Assembly: GCA_036557525.1 (NCBI GenBank)
Contig: DATBHH010000126.1
Span: 1 to 47,303 of the forward strand
Origin: VRUE01 sp036557525
GTDB taxonomy: Bacteria; Actinomycetota; Thermoleophilia; Solirubrobacterales; 70-9
Length of the DNA stretch: 47,303 nucleotides
Reading direction: 5' to 3'
Positions within the stretch are counted from its first letter, which is position 1. Every line of letters begins with the position of its first letter. Below are positions 1 to 7,084 of the stretch, in pieces. The notes beneath the pieces were generated by a model, which was not told the origin of the DNA, ran no database searches, and worked only from the letters and a program-made list of their open reading frames with translations. Made by a program: the position numbers and the translations under genes.

Positions 1-1225
1 CGTCGAGCAGGCCCAGGAGCACGGCCTGAAGAAGTTCACGCCGCAGGAGGTGGACCTCGCCGCCGAGAGCTGCGCCCGCTTCTTCGCCGCGATGGGCGAG
101 GAGGTGAAGGAGGTCGTCGCCTCGCTCGGCTACGAGCGCGCCCAGGACCTTGTCGGCCGCTACGACCTGCTCGAGCAGATCTCCCACCACGACCGGATCG
201 ACCTCGCCGAGCTGATCACCCCGCTCGAGGAGTTCCTCGACCTCGAGCCGATCGACCTGCCGGTCGCCGGGGAGGCCGCCGACGAGCGCGCCGAGGCCGG
301 CCTCGTCGTCGCCCGCCCGATCCGGATGGAGGCGAAGGAGGCCTCGAGCGAGATCGCGGCGCTCGCTCCCGAAGTCTGCTCCGGCCGCACCGTCACCACC
401 GAGTTCCCGCGCCCGACCGACGCCAACGACCGGGTGCTCGGGACCGAGCTGGCCGGCGCGATCTCCCGCGCGCGGATCTTCGAAGACGGCCCCGACCCCG
501 ATGACGAGATCCTTGCCAGTCTCTCCTTCAACGGCGGCTCGGTCGCCGGTCAGGGCTTCGGCGCGTTCAACGCGTACGGGGTCTCGATCCGGGTCGAGGG
601 CGGCGCCCAGGACGGCGTCGGCAAGACGATGCTGGGCGGAACCGTCTCGGTCCTGAAGGGCAGGGGGGCGAAGGGACGGCGGTTGAACGGCTCGGTCGGC
701 AAGTCGTTCGCGTACGGCGCCCAGCGCGGTCGCCTCTTCGTCCAGGGCTCGGCCGACTCACGCTTCTGCATCCGCCTCTCGGGTGCCGACGTCGTTCTCG
801 GCGGCGAGCCCGAGGGTGACATCGACGACTCCCGCGGCTGCCTCGTCGATCGCGCCAACGCCAAGGGCTTCGCCTTCGAGTACATGACCTCCGGTCGCGC
901 GATCGTCCTCGGCGATATCGGCCCCTGGGCCTGCGCCGGGATGACCGGGGGCCGCGTCTACGTCCGCCAGAACGCGTTCGGGATCGACCGTGACGCAATC
1001 GAGCGGCGGCTCGGCAAGGGCGCCAAGGTCGAGCTCAAGGCGCTCGACTCCGACGGCCTGCTCGACATCGACGACCTCCTCTCACACTACGCGGACGAGC
1101 TGCGCGCGACCGGCCAGGACGACGAGGCGGACCGGATCATGGAACTGGCGGCCGATGCGGCGAGCAATTTCCTGATGGTCGTACCCCATAGGGTTCAGGC
1201 CGACCCGTCGATCTCGACCGAGTAG
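1..1225 (+). CDS. gltB: Glutamate synthase large subunit, C-terminal part (5' truncated by window edge)
   Basis: The frame is open to the left edge (first full codon at base 2), so the GTG at 50 is internal and not the start. About 407 residues remain of a protein normally near 1,500. What is visible is the end of the FMN-binding synthase domain and the whole C-terminal GXGXG beta-helix, with regularly spaced glycines (GGSVAGQGFGAFNAYG, then GGAQDGVGKTMLGG, then YMTSGRAIVLGDIGPWACAGMTGG). In the family this domain structurally couples the glutaminase and synthase sites, and the enzyme makes glutamate from 2-oxoglutarate and glutamine in the cytoplasm. The gene ends with TAG at 1223-1225, directly before a large inverted repeat. 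The small subunit gltD is not downstream. Family assignment is secure; the catalytic N-terminus lies outside the window. Confidence 0.93.
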   Translation, partial: VEQAQEHGLKKFTPQEVDLAAESCARFFAAMGEEVKEVVASLGYERAQDLVGRYDLLEQISHHDRIDLAELITPLEEFLDLEPIDLPVAGEAADERAEAGLVVARPIRMEAKEASSEIAALAPEVCSGRTVTTEFPRPTDANDRVLGTELAGAISRARIFEDGPDPDDEILASLSFNGGSVAGQGFGAFNAYGVSIRVEGGAQDGVGKTMLGGTVSVLKGRGAKGRRLNGSVGKSFAYGAQRGRLFVQGSADSRFCIRLSGADVVLGGEPEGDIDDSRGCLVDRANAKGFAFEYMTSGRAIVLGDIGPWACAGMTGGRVYVRQNAFGIDRDAIERRLGKGAKVELKALDSDGLLDIDDLLSHYADELRATGQDDEADRIMELAADAASNFLMVVPHRVQADPSISTE

Positions 1226-1228
1226 AGG

Positions 1229-1326
1229 GGGCAGCGGGGATTCCCTCCCCGGAACCCGCGTCGAAATCGGGTGGAAAGTCCCTGCGCCGGCGGCTCACAG
1301 GTTCCTGGGAGGGAATCCCGCTGCCC
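1229..1326. repeat. Large inverted repeat (about 27-bp stem) after gltB
   Basis: Left arm 1229-1256 and right arm 1300-1326 are reverse complements over about 27 bases, with one bulged G and one mismatch. The core arms are GGGCAGC / GCTGCCC, TTCCCT / AGGGAA and GGAACC / GGTTCC. The spacer is about 43 bases. It begins 3 bases after the gltB stop. There is no U-tract, so a classical intrinsic terminator is not shown. It could be a terminator, an mRNA-stabilising 3' hairpin, or a copy of a dispersed palindromic element. Confidence 0.6.
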
Positions 1327-1412
1327 TCGAGCCGGGCCGAGCCGGCCGGGCGGTTCGAGGAACGGCGCAAATTCCGGTGATTCCGGCCACTCGGGGACGT
1401 ACGATGCGGGGC

Positions 1413-1862
1413 GTGTTTGCCGATCAGGACCCGCGCAGTCCGGGCACTCCCGGCGACCCCGGGGAGCCGATTCCGCTGTCGTCTTCGCCGGCGATCTCGG
1501 AGGCGGCCGAGCTGGCTCGGGAACGCCTGCACGAGGAGATCGAGAGGGTGCGGGTCGGCGTCGAGGAGATGATGGCCGAGCAGGCCGGCGGCGGCGACGC
1601 CGCGCTGCGGCGCGAGCTCGAGGCGATTCGCGCGGAGACCCGCGACTACGTCAAGCGCCGCGTCCGTAAGAGCGAGAAGCGGCTCGAGAAGTCGATCGAG
1701 CGGATCGATCGGCGGACCCGGAAGCTCGAGGAGCGCATCGACGCGGCCGAGCAGGATCGGCGCTACGCGGAATGGCGGATCCACACCAACACCGAGGCGA
1801 TGCTCGACGGTCTCCTGCGAGAGGTCCGCGCGATCGCCGACCTCTTCGCGCGGACGCGCTAG
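1413..1862 (+). CDS. Small charged coiled-coil protein, unknown function
   Basis: I do not recognise a family. From GTG 1413 it is 149 residues: a Pro/Gly-rich N-terminus of about 30 residues, then an almost continuous run of Glu/Arg/Lys-rich heptads (for example KRRVRKSEKRLEKSIERIDR) that should form a long alpha-helical coiled coil. There is no signal peptide or membrane segment. Start choice is uncertain. In-frame candidates are GTG 1377, ATG 1404 (preceded by GGGGA) and GTG 1413. I prefer 1413 because TACGAT at 1400-1405 sits where a leaderless -10 would fall. The stop TAG forms the CTAG shared with the convergent FHA gene. A structural or scaffold role is possible but only inferred. Confidence 0.6.
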   Translation: MFADQDPRSPGTPGDPGEPIPLSSSPAISEAAELARERLHEEIERVRVGVEEMMAEQAGGGDAALRRELEAIRAETRDYVKRRVRKSEKRLEKSIERIDRRTRKLEERIDAAEQDRRYAEWRIHTNTEAMLDGLLREVRAIADLFARTR

Positions 1863-2386
1863 TCGGCCGGCCAGGCCTCGAGCACGAACAGCTGGTAGCG
1901 GCCGATCCGCAATTCGTCGCCGTCCTCGAGCTTGCCCCACTCGATCTCGTCGCCGTTGACGAAGACCCCGTTGAGGCTGCGGTCGTCGAGCACGCGCAGC
2001 GTCGTGTCGGGTTCGGAGATGATCAGCGCGTGGCGGCGGGAGACGCTGGGGTGGTCGAGGCGGATGTCGGCGGCGACGCTGCGCCCGATCCGGGTCCAGC
2101 CCCGCTCGACCCTGAAGACCTGGATCTCGTCGTCGGTGCGGCCGACCAGGTAGCGGCCCTCGCCGGGCAGCGCCGCGCGCGCGTCCTCGAGCCAGCCCGA
2201 CGGGACCGATTGCGGAGCCGCCGGGAATTCGACCGTCGTCGTGCCGTGCTCCTGCATCGGCTCGAAGATCGAGTCGCGGCGGAAGGCGGTCCCTCGACAC
2301 CGCGCACAATGAGGAAGAGCATCGTCCTCCTGCAGGGACAACTGGGTTCCGCATTTGATGCAGAAGAACGTTCCGGCGCCGGGCAT
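1859..2386 (-). CDS. Zinc-ribbon / FHA domain protein
   Basis: 175 residues. The N-terminus has a zinc-ribbon pattern: C9-x2-C12 and C27-x2-C30. After a linker, residues about 80-170 form a forkhead-associated domain with its signature residues: G101-R102, S116-R117-x-H119 and N139-G140 followed by N144-G145. FHA domains bind phosphothreonine peptides, so the protein is probably a reader of Ser/Thr-kinase signalling or an adaptor. No kinase gene is visible nearby. Start ATG 2384-2386 is the only Met before the ribbon; no convincing Shine-Dalgarno precedes it. The stop shares CTAG with the coiled-coil gene on the other strand. Domain calls are strong; the biological role is unknown. Confidence 0.85.
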   Translation of the reverse strand: MPGAGTFFCIKCGTQLSLQEDDALPHCARCRGTAFRRDSIFEPMQEHGTTTVEFPAAPQSVPSGWLEDARAALPGEGRYLVGRTDDEIQVFRVERGWTRIGRSVAADIRLDHPSVSRRHALIISEPDTTLRVLDDRSLNGVFVNGDEIEWGKLEDGDELRIGRYQLFVLEAWPAD

Positions 2387-2498
2387 CACACCCGTTGACA
2401 GGCTCTCGGACGTCCTTCTGGCAGTGCTGAAGATGGACTCCTCCTTCGCCGCGCGCCGCGCTTGTCCCTTAGCGTATCGGGCCTCCGCCGAGCTTGCA

Positions 2499-2504
2499 TA
2501 GAAT
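2499..2504 (+). promoter_or_regulatory. Candidate -10 element TAGAAT upstream of the SRPBCC gene
   Basis: TAGAAT in the divergent region between the FHA and SRPBCC genes predicts initiation near 2511, about 23 bases before the chosen ATG 2534. No good -35 hexamer is seen at the expected distance, so the call is weak. Confidence 0.3.
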
Positions 2505-2533
2505 CGCGCCGCGATGAGAGCGGAGCGAGCAAG

Positions 2534-3052
2534 ATGGGGCCGGTAGGCGCCGCGGTCGAGATCGACGTTCCCCGCTCGGTGGCGTTCGCCGAGCTCTGCG
2601 ACCTCAGCCGCAGGCCGTCGTTCACCGACCATTTCATCTCCGATCTCCGGCTTACCCGGATCGACCCGGTCGGCGCCGGCGCCGGCGCCCGGTTTCGCTT
2701 CGAGACGTTTCCCCGGCACCTCTGGATGGACACGACGATCACCGAAATCGAGGAGCCGCAGCGGATCGTCGAGCACGGGAGCGGCGGCCGCGCGAACAGA
2801 ATCCCCTCGACGACCGTCTGGGAGCTTCTGGAGGGACCGGGATCCCTGATCACCGCCCGCGTCTCGTTCTGGACCGCGCCCTCGAGCCACCTCGACAGGG
2901 CGATCGACTCGCTCGGCATGGCCTCCTTCTGGCTCGGGCGCGGCTGGCGCGAGGCGATGAGCCGGCTCCGCGACAACCTCGAGGCCGGGACCGGCGCCGC
3001 CGAGCCGGTTTCCGTCGCCGGCGGCAACCCGTACGCCACCGGCGTTCCCTGA
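2534..3052 (+). CDS. SRPBCC (START/polyketide cyclase-like) ligand-binding protein
   Basis: 172 residues beginning MGPVGAAVEIDVPRS. The pattern of an N-terminal strand with V-x-I-D-V-P, then a helix with A-F-A-E-L-C-D, followed by many antiparallel strands and a long C-terminal helix (residues about 130-160, WREAMSRLRDNLEA), is that of the SRPBCC helix-grip fold. The fold encloses a hydrophobic cavity and is used for lipid or polyketide binding or as a chaperone; the ligand cannot be read from sequence. ATG 2534 is chosen because GGAG at 2522-2525 lies 8 bases upstream; upstream in-frame residues look non-coding. It is followed 28 bases later by a lipoprotein gene. Confidence 0.72.
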   Translation: MGPVGAAVEIDVPRSVAFAELCDLSRRPSFTDHFISDLRLTRIDPVGAGAGARFRFETFPRHLWMDTTITEIEEPQRIVEHGSGGRANRIPSTTVWELLEGPGSLITARVSFWTAPSSHLDRAIDSLGMASFWLGRGWREAMSRLRDNLEAGTGAAEPVSVAGGNPYATGVP

Positions 3053-3080
3053 TCCTCTCTCTATAGACTCACCGCCGCCC

Positions 3081-3776
3081 ATGGAGCGCCGAGCGAGCAA
3101 GCGTGCGTATCTGACCCTTCGCGCAGCGAGCAAGGCGCGACCATTTGCGATCGAGCGCCGAGCGAGTAAGCGTGCGTATCTGACCCTTCGCGCAGCGAGC
3201 AGGGCGCGACCATTTGCGATCGCCGGCGCCAGTCCCCGCAAGCTTCCGCTACCGCTGCTCGCCGCGCTCGCCCTCGTCGCGGCGACGGCGATTCTGTCCG
3301 CCTGCGGCTACTCCAGCGAAGGCGACACGAGCGTGGTCGAGGGCCAGTCCGTGACCCTCGGCGAACTCAAGTACAACGTCGTCTTCTCCCGCTACCTCAA
3401 CCCCGCCGACAGCGAGGACTCCGCCTACCTGGTTGGCCAGCCGCCGCCGGCGAAGGGGTCGAGCTACTTCGGCGTCTTCCTCCTCGTCCAGAACGAAAGC
3501 GAAGAGGCGCAGACCCTCGCCGGCTCGTTCACGATCGAAGACTCCGACGAGCAGAGGTACGACGCGCTGCCGACCGAAAGCCTCTACGCGCTGCCGATCG
3601 GCGGCGAAGTCGAACCGCAGGAACAGATCCCGGTCCTCGACTCGACTCCCCAGCAGGGCCCGATCGAGGGCTCGGTCGTGCTCTTCGAACTGCCGAGCTC
3701 GGCCTCGGAGAACCGCCCGCTGACCCTCGAAATCCCGGGTCCGGGCGGGCCCGCCGAAGTCAAAATCGACCTTTAA
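3081..3776 (+). CDS. Secreted lipoprotein, DUF4352-like, with duplicated N-terminal extension
   Basis: 231 residues from ATG 3081. A hydrophobic stretch (PLLAALALVAATAILSACG) ends in a lipobox, so the mature protein should start at the Cys and be membrane-anchored outside the cell. The rest is a beta-rich domain of about 150 residues (YFGVFLLVQNESEEAQTL and similar) resembling DUF4352/Telokin-type extracellular domains. Oddly, about 47 residues precede the signal: a 23-residue basic segment present twice in tandem, encoded by a 69-bp duplication. No ATG or GTG lies between the repeat and the signal sequence, so either the extension is translated or an unusual start is used. TATAGACT at 3062-3069 could be a -10. 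The stop overlaps the convergent PBP gene through TTAA. Confidence 0.7.
   Translation: MERRASKRAYLTLRAASKARPFAIERRASKRAYLTLRAASRARPFAIAGASPRKLPLPLLAALALVAATAILSACGYSSEGDTSVVEGQSVTLGELKYNVVFSRYLNPADSEDSAYLVGQPPPAKGSSYFGVFLLVQNESEEAQTLAGSFTIEDSDEQRYDALPTESLYALPIGGEVEPQEQIPVLDSTPQQGPIEGSVVLFELPSSASENRPLTLEIPGPGGPAEVKIDL
3084..3221 (+). repeat. 69-bp tandem duplication (two copies)
   Basis: Copies 3084-3152 and 3153-3221 differ at only two bases by eye. The unit is 23 codons, so the frame is kept. It starts GAGCGCCGAGCGAG and ends CCATTTGCGATC, and contains an internal inverted repeat TCGCGC / GCGCGA. The element begins right after the ATG at 3081. The submotif GAGCGAGCAAG also occurs near 2523, just before the SRPBCC start. 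Confidence 0.9.
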
Positions 3777-5506
3777 AGCCCGGCTGAGAGGACCTCTGAG
3801 GCGATCGGGGCGGCGACTTCTCCGCCCGCGGCTTCCGCTTCGATCAGCAGCACCCCGACGACGAGCTTAGGGTCTTCCGCGGGGGCGAAGGCGGCGAACC
3901 AGGCGTCCTTGATCTGCTCCGGTTCGGGCGAGTTCTCCTGGCCGGGGACGGGGCCGAGCTCCGCCGTCCCGGTCTTGCCGGCGACCTGGCCCTCGGGGAT
4001 CGCGCCGGCGTAGCCGGTCCCTTCGTTGACGACCCCGATCATCAATTCGGTCAGCTCGCCGGCGATCTTCTTCGACATCACCCGAACCGGCTCTTTTTCG
4101 GGCCGAAGCTTCTTGTTCAAGACGAGCGAGGTCGGCTCGAGGACGCCGTCGTTGGCGATCGCCTGGGCGATGCTCGCCATCATCAGCGGCGTCGCCAGAA
4201 CTTCACCCTGACCGATCGCGGTCACCCCGAGGTCCACTTCTTCGCCGATCTCGGTCGGGATCGTCGGTTCCTCGGGTTCGATTTCTTCGAGGACTTCCTC
4301 GTCGTAGAGGCTCGGCGGGGAGTTGAAGCCGAATCGTTCCGCCGCGGCGACGAAGTCGTCGTTGCCGATCTTCGGCCCGAGCGGGGCGAAGTCGGCGTTG
4401 CAGGACTCCGCAAACGCTTCGCGGAAGCTGCCGCCGCAGTACTCGCCGTTGGCGTTGCTGATGAAGCGGCCGCCGACGTTGACTCCGTTGGTGATTTCGA
4501 AGCTGTCGTCGAGCGAGACGACGCCCTTCTGAAGGGCGGCGATCGTCGTCAGCATCTTGAAGGTGGAGCCCGGCGGCTGGGGCGCCGAGAAGGCCTGGCC
4601 GGCGAGGGCGCGGATGTCGCCGTTGTCGGGGTCGAGGACCGCGACCCCGCCGGCGCGCCCGGCGAGGCCGGTCACCGCCGTGTTCTGGAGAGTGGGGTCG
4701 ATCGTCGTCTTGACCGGGGCACCCGGCTCCGGCGCCGCCTTGGCGATGATCCGCGCCGAGCCGCCGTTGTCGGCGACGGCAAGCAGGGTGCCGCCCGGCC
4801 TACCAGCGAGGCGGGTGTTGAAGGCCTGCTCGACGCCGCTGGTCCCGACCGGCGTGCCGGGCGGGAATCCGCGGCGGGCCATCGCCGCCTCTTCGCCTTC
4901 TTCGGCCATCCCGATTTCGCCGGTCACGTCGATCATCGCGCTGCCGAGCGGGTGTTCGCGGGCTTCGGCCGGACCTTCGGCGAGCGGTTCGCCGTCGGCG
5001 GCGAGAATCGGCGCCCGCGGCGCGAGTTCGATCCTGCTTTCGAGGTGCTCGTGCCTACGCAGGCCCGGGAACACCAGGCTCGGATCCCAGGCGATCCCGC
5101 CTTCCTCGTAGGGGACCTCGAGTTCTTCTTCGACCGTTCCGAAGGCGACGGTGCGGGCGCTGACCGGGACCGGGACCACCTCTGTCGAGTCCCGCTCCCC
5201 GGTGTCGCCCGGGTCGTCGCCGCTGACGCCTCGCAGCGTCGCGGTCTCGGCCGCCTCCCGGTAAGCCTTGACGAATTCGGACCTCGCGACCTGGCGGCGG
5301 GATTCTTCGTTCAGCTCCCGGTACATCGCGCCGAAGTCCTTGCGCGCCCAGGCTTCGACGAAGCGATTCGCGGCGTCCTTCCCCGGCGAGCCCGGAACAC
5401 CCGCGACGGCGCCGAGGATGAAGGCGATGGCGGCAACGACCGACAGCGGGACCAGGCGGGTGACCAGACGGCGGCGCCGCGCCACCTCGGGCGGGAGGTT
5501 GCTCAC
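3773..5506 (-). CDS. Penicillin-binding protein, transpeptidase with MecA_N/NTF2-like domain
   Basis: 577 residues. One N-terminal membrane anchor (about 15-36) is followed by an NTF2-like MecA_N domain (about 42-145), a dimerisation domain (about 160-235) and the transpeptidase domain. All three active-site motifs are present: S314-T-F-K317, S368-C-N370 and K511-T-G513. It cross-links peptidoglycan on the outer face of the membrane, probably as a class B (non-glycosyltransferase) enzyme. A MecA_N domain is seen in PBP2a-like and some actinobacterial elongation PBPs; intrinsic beta-lactam resistance cannot be inferred from that alone. It starts with GTG at 5504-5506, 29 bases after the MarP-like protease gene, so the two are probably co-transcribed. 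Its TAA stop overlaps that of the convergent lipoprotein gene. Confidence 0.92.
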   Translation of the reverse strand: MSNLPPEVARRRRLVTRLVPLSVVAAIAFILGAVAGVPGSPGKDAANRFVEAWARKDFGAMYRELNEESRRQVARSEFVKAYREAAETATLRGVSGDDPGDTGERDSTEVVPVPVSARTVAFGTVEEELEVPYEEGGIAWDPSLVFPGLRRHEHLESRIELAPRAPILAADGEPLAEGPAEAREHPLGSAMIDVTGEIGMAEEGEEAAMARRGFPPGTPVGTSGVEQAFNTRLAGRPGGTLLAVADNGGSARIIAKAAPEPGAPVKTTIDPTLQNTAVTGLAGRAGGVAVLDPDNGDIRALAGQAFSAPQPPGSTFKMLTTIAALQKGVVSLDDSFEITNGVNVGGRFISNANGEYCGGSFREAFAESCNADFAPLGPKIGNDDFVAAAERFGFNSPPSLYDEEVLEEIEPEEPTIPTEIGEEVDLGVTAIGQGEVLATPLMMASIAQAIANDGVLEPTSLVLNKKLRPEKEPVRVMSKKIAGELTELMIGVVNEGTGYAGAIPEGQVAGKTGTAELGPVPGQENSPEPEQIKDAWFAAFAPAEDPKLVVGVLLIEAEAAGGEVAAPIASEVLSAGL

Positions 5507-5535
5507 TGTGCGAGGAATCTACTTCCTCGCCTCCG

Positions 5536-6678
5536 CTACCCGGTGCAGGGCCCGGTGTCGACCGGCGTCGAGGTGTCGCCGAGGGCCTGCCGGACGACAT
5601 CGTCGGGGACGGCGAAGCCGCCCGCCGGGGCCGTGGTGGTCGAGGCGAAGACGGTCGCCAGCACCCTGCCGGCGGAGTCCACCATCGGCCCGCCCGAGTT
5701 GCCGCTGCGGACGCTGCCGCGGAGGAACGCGATCGGGCGCTGGAGCGGGCCGCGGCCGTAGGAGTCCTCGCTGAGGACCGTGCTGGTGTCGCCGAGCCGC
5801 GCCGGCGTCGCCGTGTAGGGCCCGTTTTCCGGATAGCCGAGGACCGCGCCCGGGGTGCCCCGCCTCGATTCGGGGGCGATCTCGAGCGGCGGGATCGGAG
5901 CGTCGATCCGCAGGATCGCAAGATCGTTGGTCGGGTCGTAGTGGACGGGCGTCGCATCGAGCGAGGCACCGGCCTCGGTCGTGACCGTCGTGTCGTCCTC
6001 GCCGGCGACGACATGGGCGTTGGTCACGACCAGGTCCGGGGCCGCGACCCAGCCCGAGCCCTCGAGCCCGAGGCCGCAGGCCGTCCCGAGGACGCGCACC
6101 ACCGAGCGCCGGGCGGCGATCACGTCGGGGTCGCCGACGACGGCCCCGTCGGGTCGGGCGACGGGTGCGGTCGGGCCGGCGATCGAGGGCGCGGGATCGA
6201 CGCGGCCGAGGGCGTTCAGCACCGGGCCCGAGGGGGGGAGGAGGTCGTTGAGGCTGCGGAGGATCAGCGAGCGCTGCACGTCGGCCCGCAGCTGCGCCGT
6301 CCCCGGAGTGTGGAGCGCGGCGGCGCCGAACACCCAGGCGAGCCCGAGAGCGACGGCGACGATCAGTGCGGCACCGGCGGCCCCGTCGAGGGCGTTGAGC
6401 GCCCGGCCGCGGATCAGCCGCTCGCGGAGGTCGAGGGCGATGCCCTCGAGCGTGACCGCGACCAGCCCTCCGACGAGCAGCGCCCCGATCGCGGCGAACA
6501 GCGGCGCGTACGGGGACTCCGAACCGCCGCTGAGGAGCAGCGGCCCGAGGCGGCTGCCGGCGATCGCCCCGGCGAGGAAGCCGGCCAGCGTCAGGGCGCC
6601 GACGACGAGGCCCTGCCGGTATCCCCAGATCCCCATCGCCGCGGCGAAGGCGACGATCCCCCAGTCGAGCGCTGTCAT
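5536..6678 (-). CDS. MarP-like membrane serine protease (CvpA domain + trypsin-like domain)
   Basis: 380 residues. The first about 145 residues hold four hydrophobic segments of CvpA/colicin V production type. Then comes a trypsin-like periplasmic protease with the triad H222 (in TNAHVV), D252 (in PTNDLAIL) and S328 (in SGNSGGP). Cysteines 201 and 378 could form a disulfide. This order matches mycobacterial MarP (Rv3671c), known for acid and oxidative stress resistance through cleavage of a peptidoglycan hydrolase. The same role here is inferred, supported by the penicillin-binding protein 29 bases downstream. Start ATG 6676-6678; no upstream in-frame Met is plausible. The gene is divergent from the HxlR regulator, which could control both. 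Confidence 0.88.
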   Translation of the reverse strand: MTALDWGIVAFAAAMGIWGYRQGLVVGALTLAGFLAGAIAGSRLGPLLLSGGSESPYAPLFAAIGALLVGGLVAVTLEGIALDLRERLIRGRALNALDGAAGAALIVAVALGLAWVFGAAALHTPGTAQLRADVQRSLILRSLNDLLPPSGPVLNALGRVDPAPSIAGPTAPVARPDGAVVGDPDVIAARRSVVRVLGTACGLGLEGSGWVAAPDLVVTNAHVVAGEDDTTVTTEAGASLDATPVHYDPTNDLAILRIDAPIPPLEIAPESRRGTPGAVLGYPENGPYTATPARLGDTSTVLSEDSYGRGPLQRPIAFLRGSVRSGNSGGPMVDSAGRVLATVFASTTTAPAGGFAVPDDVVRQALGDTSTPVDTGPCTG

Positions 6679-6718
6679 GGGCAAATCCAACCAGGCGCGG
6701 CGACCGCAAAGGCCGTCA

Positions 6719-6733
6719 CTTACGTTCAGTAAG
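6719..6733. promoter_or_regulatory. Candidate HxlR operator (CTTAC-N5-GTAAG)
   Basis: A perfect inverted repeat, CTTAC at 6719-6723 and GTAAG at 6729-6733, lies in the 67-bp divergent space between the protease start (6678) and the HxlR start (6746). Winged-helix HxlR dimers bind short TTAC/GTAA-type dyads in their own promoters, so autoregulation is a reasonable inference. Confidence 0.5.
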
Positions 6734-6745
6734 CTGGAGGACGAG

Positions 6746-7084
6746 GTGGAGGCGACACGCGCCACAGAACGGCCCGCCGGGGTCTGTCCGCACTTCCATG
6801 CCGCGATCGAGCTGATCGGCAAGCGGTGGACCGGGGCGATCGTCTGCGTCCTCGCCGACCGGCCGCGCCGCTTCGGCGAGCTCGGCAAGGCCGTCCCGGG
6901 CCTCTCCGACCGGCTGCTGTCCCGCCGTCTCCGCGAGCTCGAGGAGGAGGGCCTCGTCGAACGCGACGTCGAGCCCGGCTCTCCGGTCCGGGTCACCTAC
7001 TCGCTGACCGCGGCCGGCGCCGAACTCGGGCCGGCCATCGACGAGCTTCGCATCTGGGCGCGCCGCTGGAAGCGGGCCGGATGA
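6746..7084 (+). CDS. HxlR-family winged-helix transcriptional regulator
   Basis: 112 residues from GTG 6746, preceded by GGAGG at 6736-6740 with good spacing. The body has the HxlR hallmarks: a Cys and HxH near the N-terminus (CPHFHAAIELIGKRW), then FGELGKAVPGLSDRLLSRRLRELEEEGLVER and a C-terminal wing and dimer helix. Members sense redox-active or electrophilic compounds, some through an N-terminal cysteine; Cys13 or so here could serve this, which is inference. The start codon of xseA overlaps its stop (ATGA), so regulator and exonuclease are translationally coupled, an unusual partner for xseA. Confidence 0.9.
   Translation: MEATRATERPAGVCPHFHAAIELIGKRWTGAIVCVLADRPRRFGELGKAVPGLSDRLLSRRLRELEEEGLVERDVEPGSPVRVTYSLTAAGAELGPAIDELRIWARRWKRAG

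Noticed and set aside
50..1225. GTG 50 as a true start of a shorter gltB-like gene.
   Set aside because: The frame continues upstream to the edge with family-like sequence, so this is an internal Val codon.
1273..1281. GGAAAGTCC, a word also found in RNase P RNA, inside the loop of the inverted repeat after gltB.
   Set aside because: None of the other RNase P core elements surround it and the available space is far too short.
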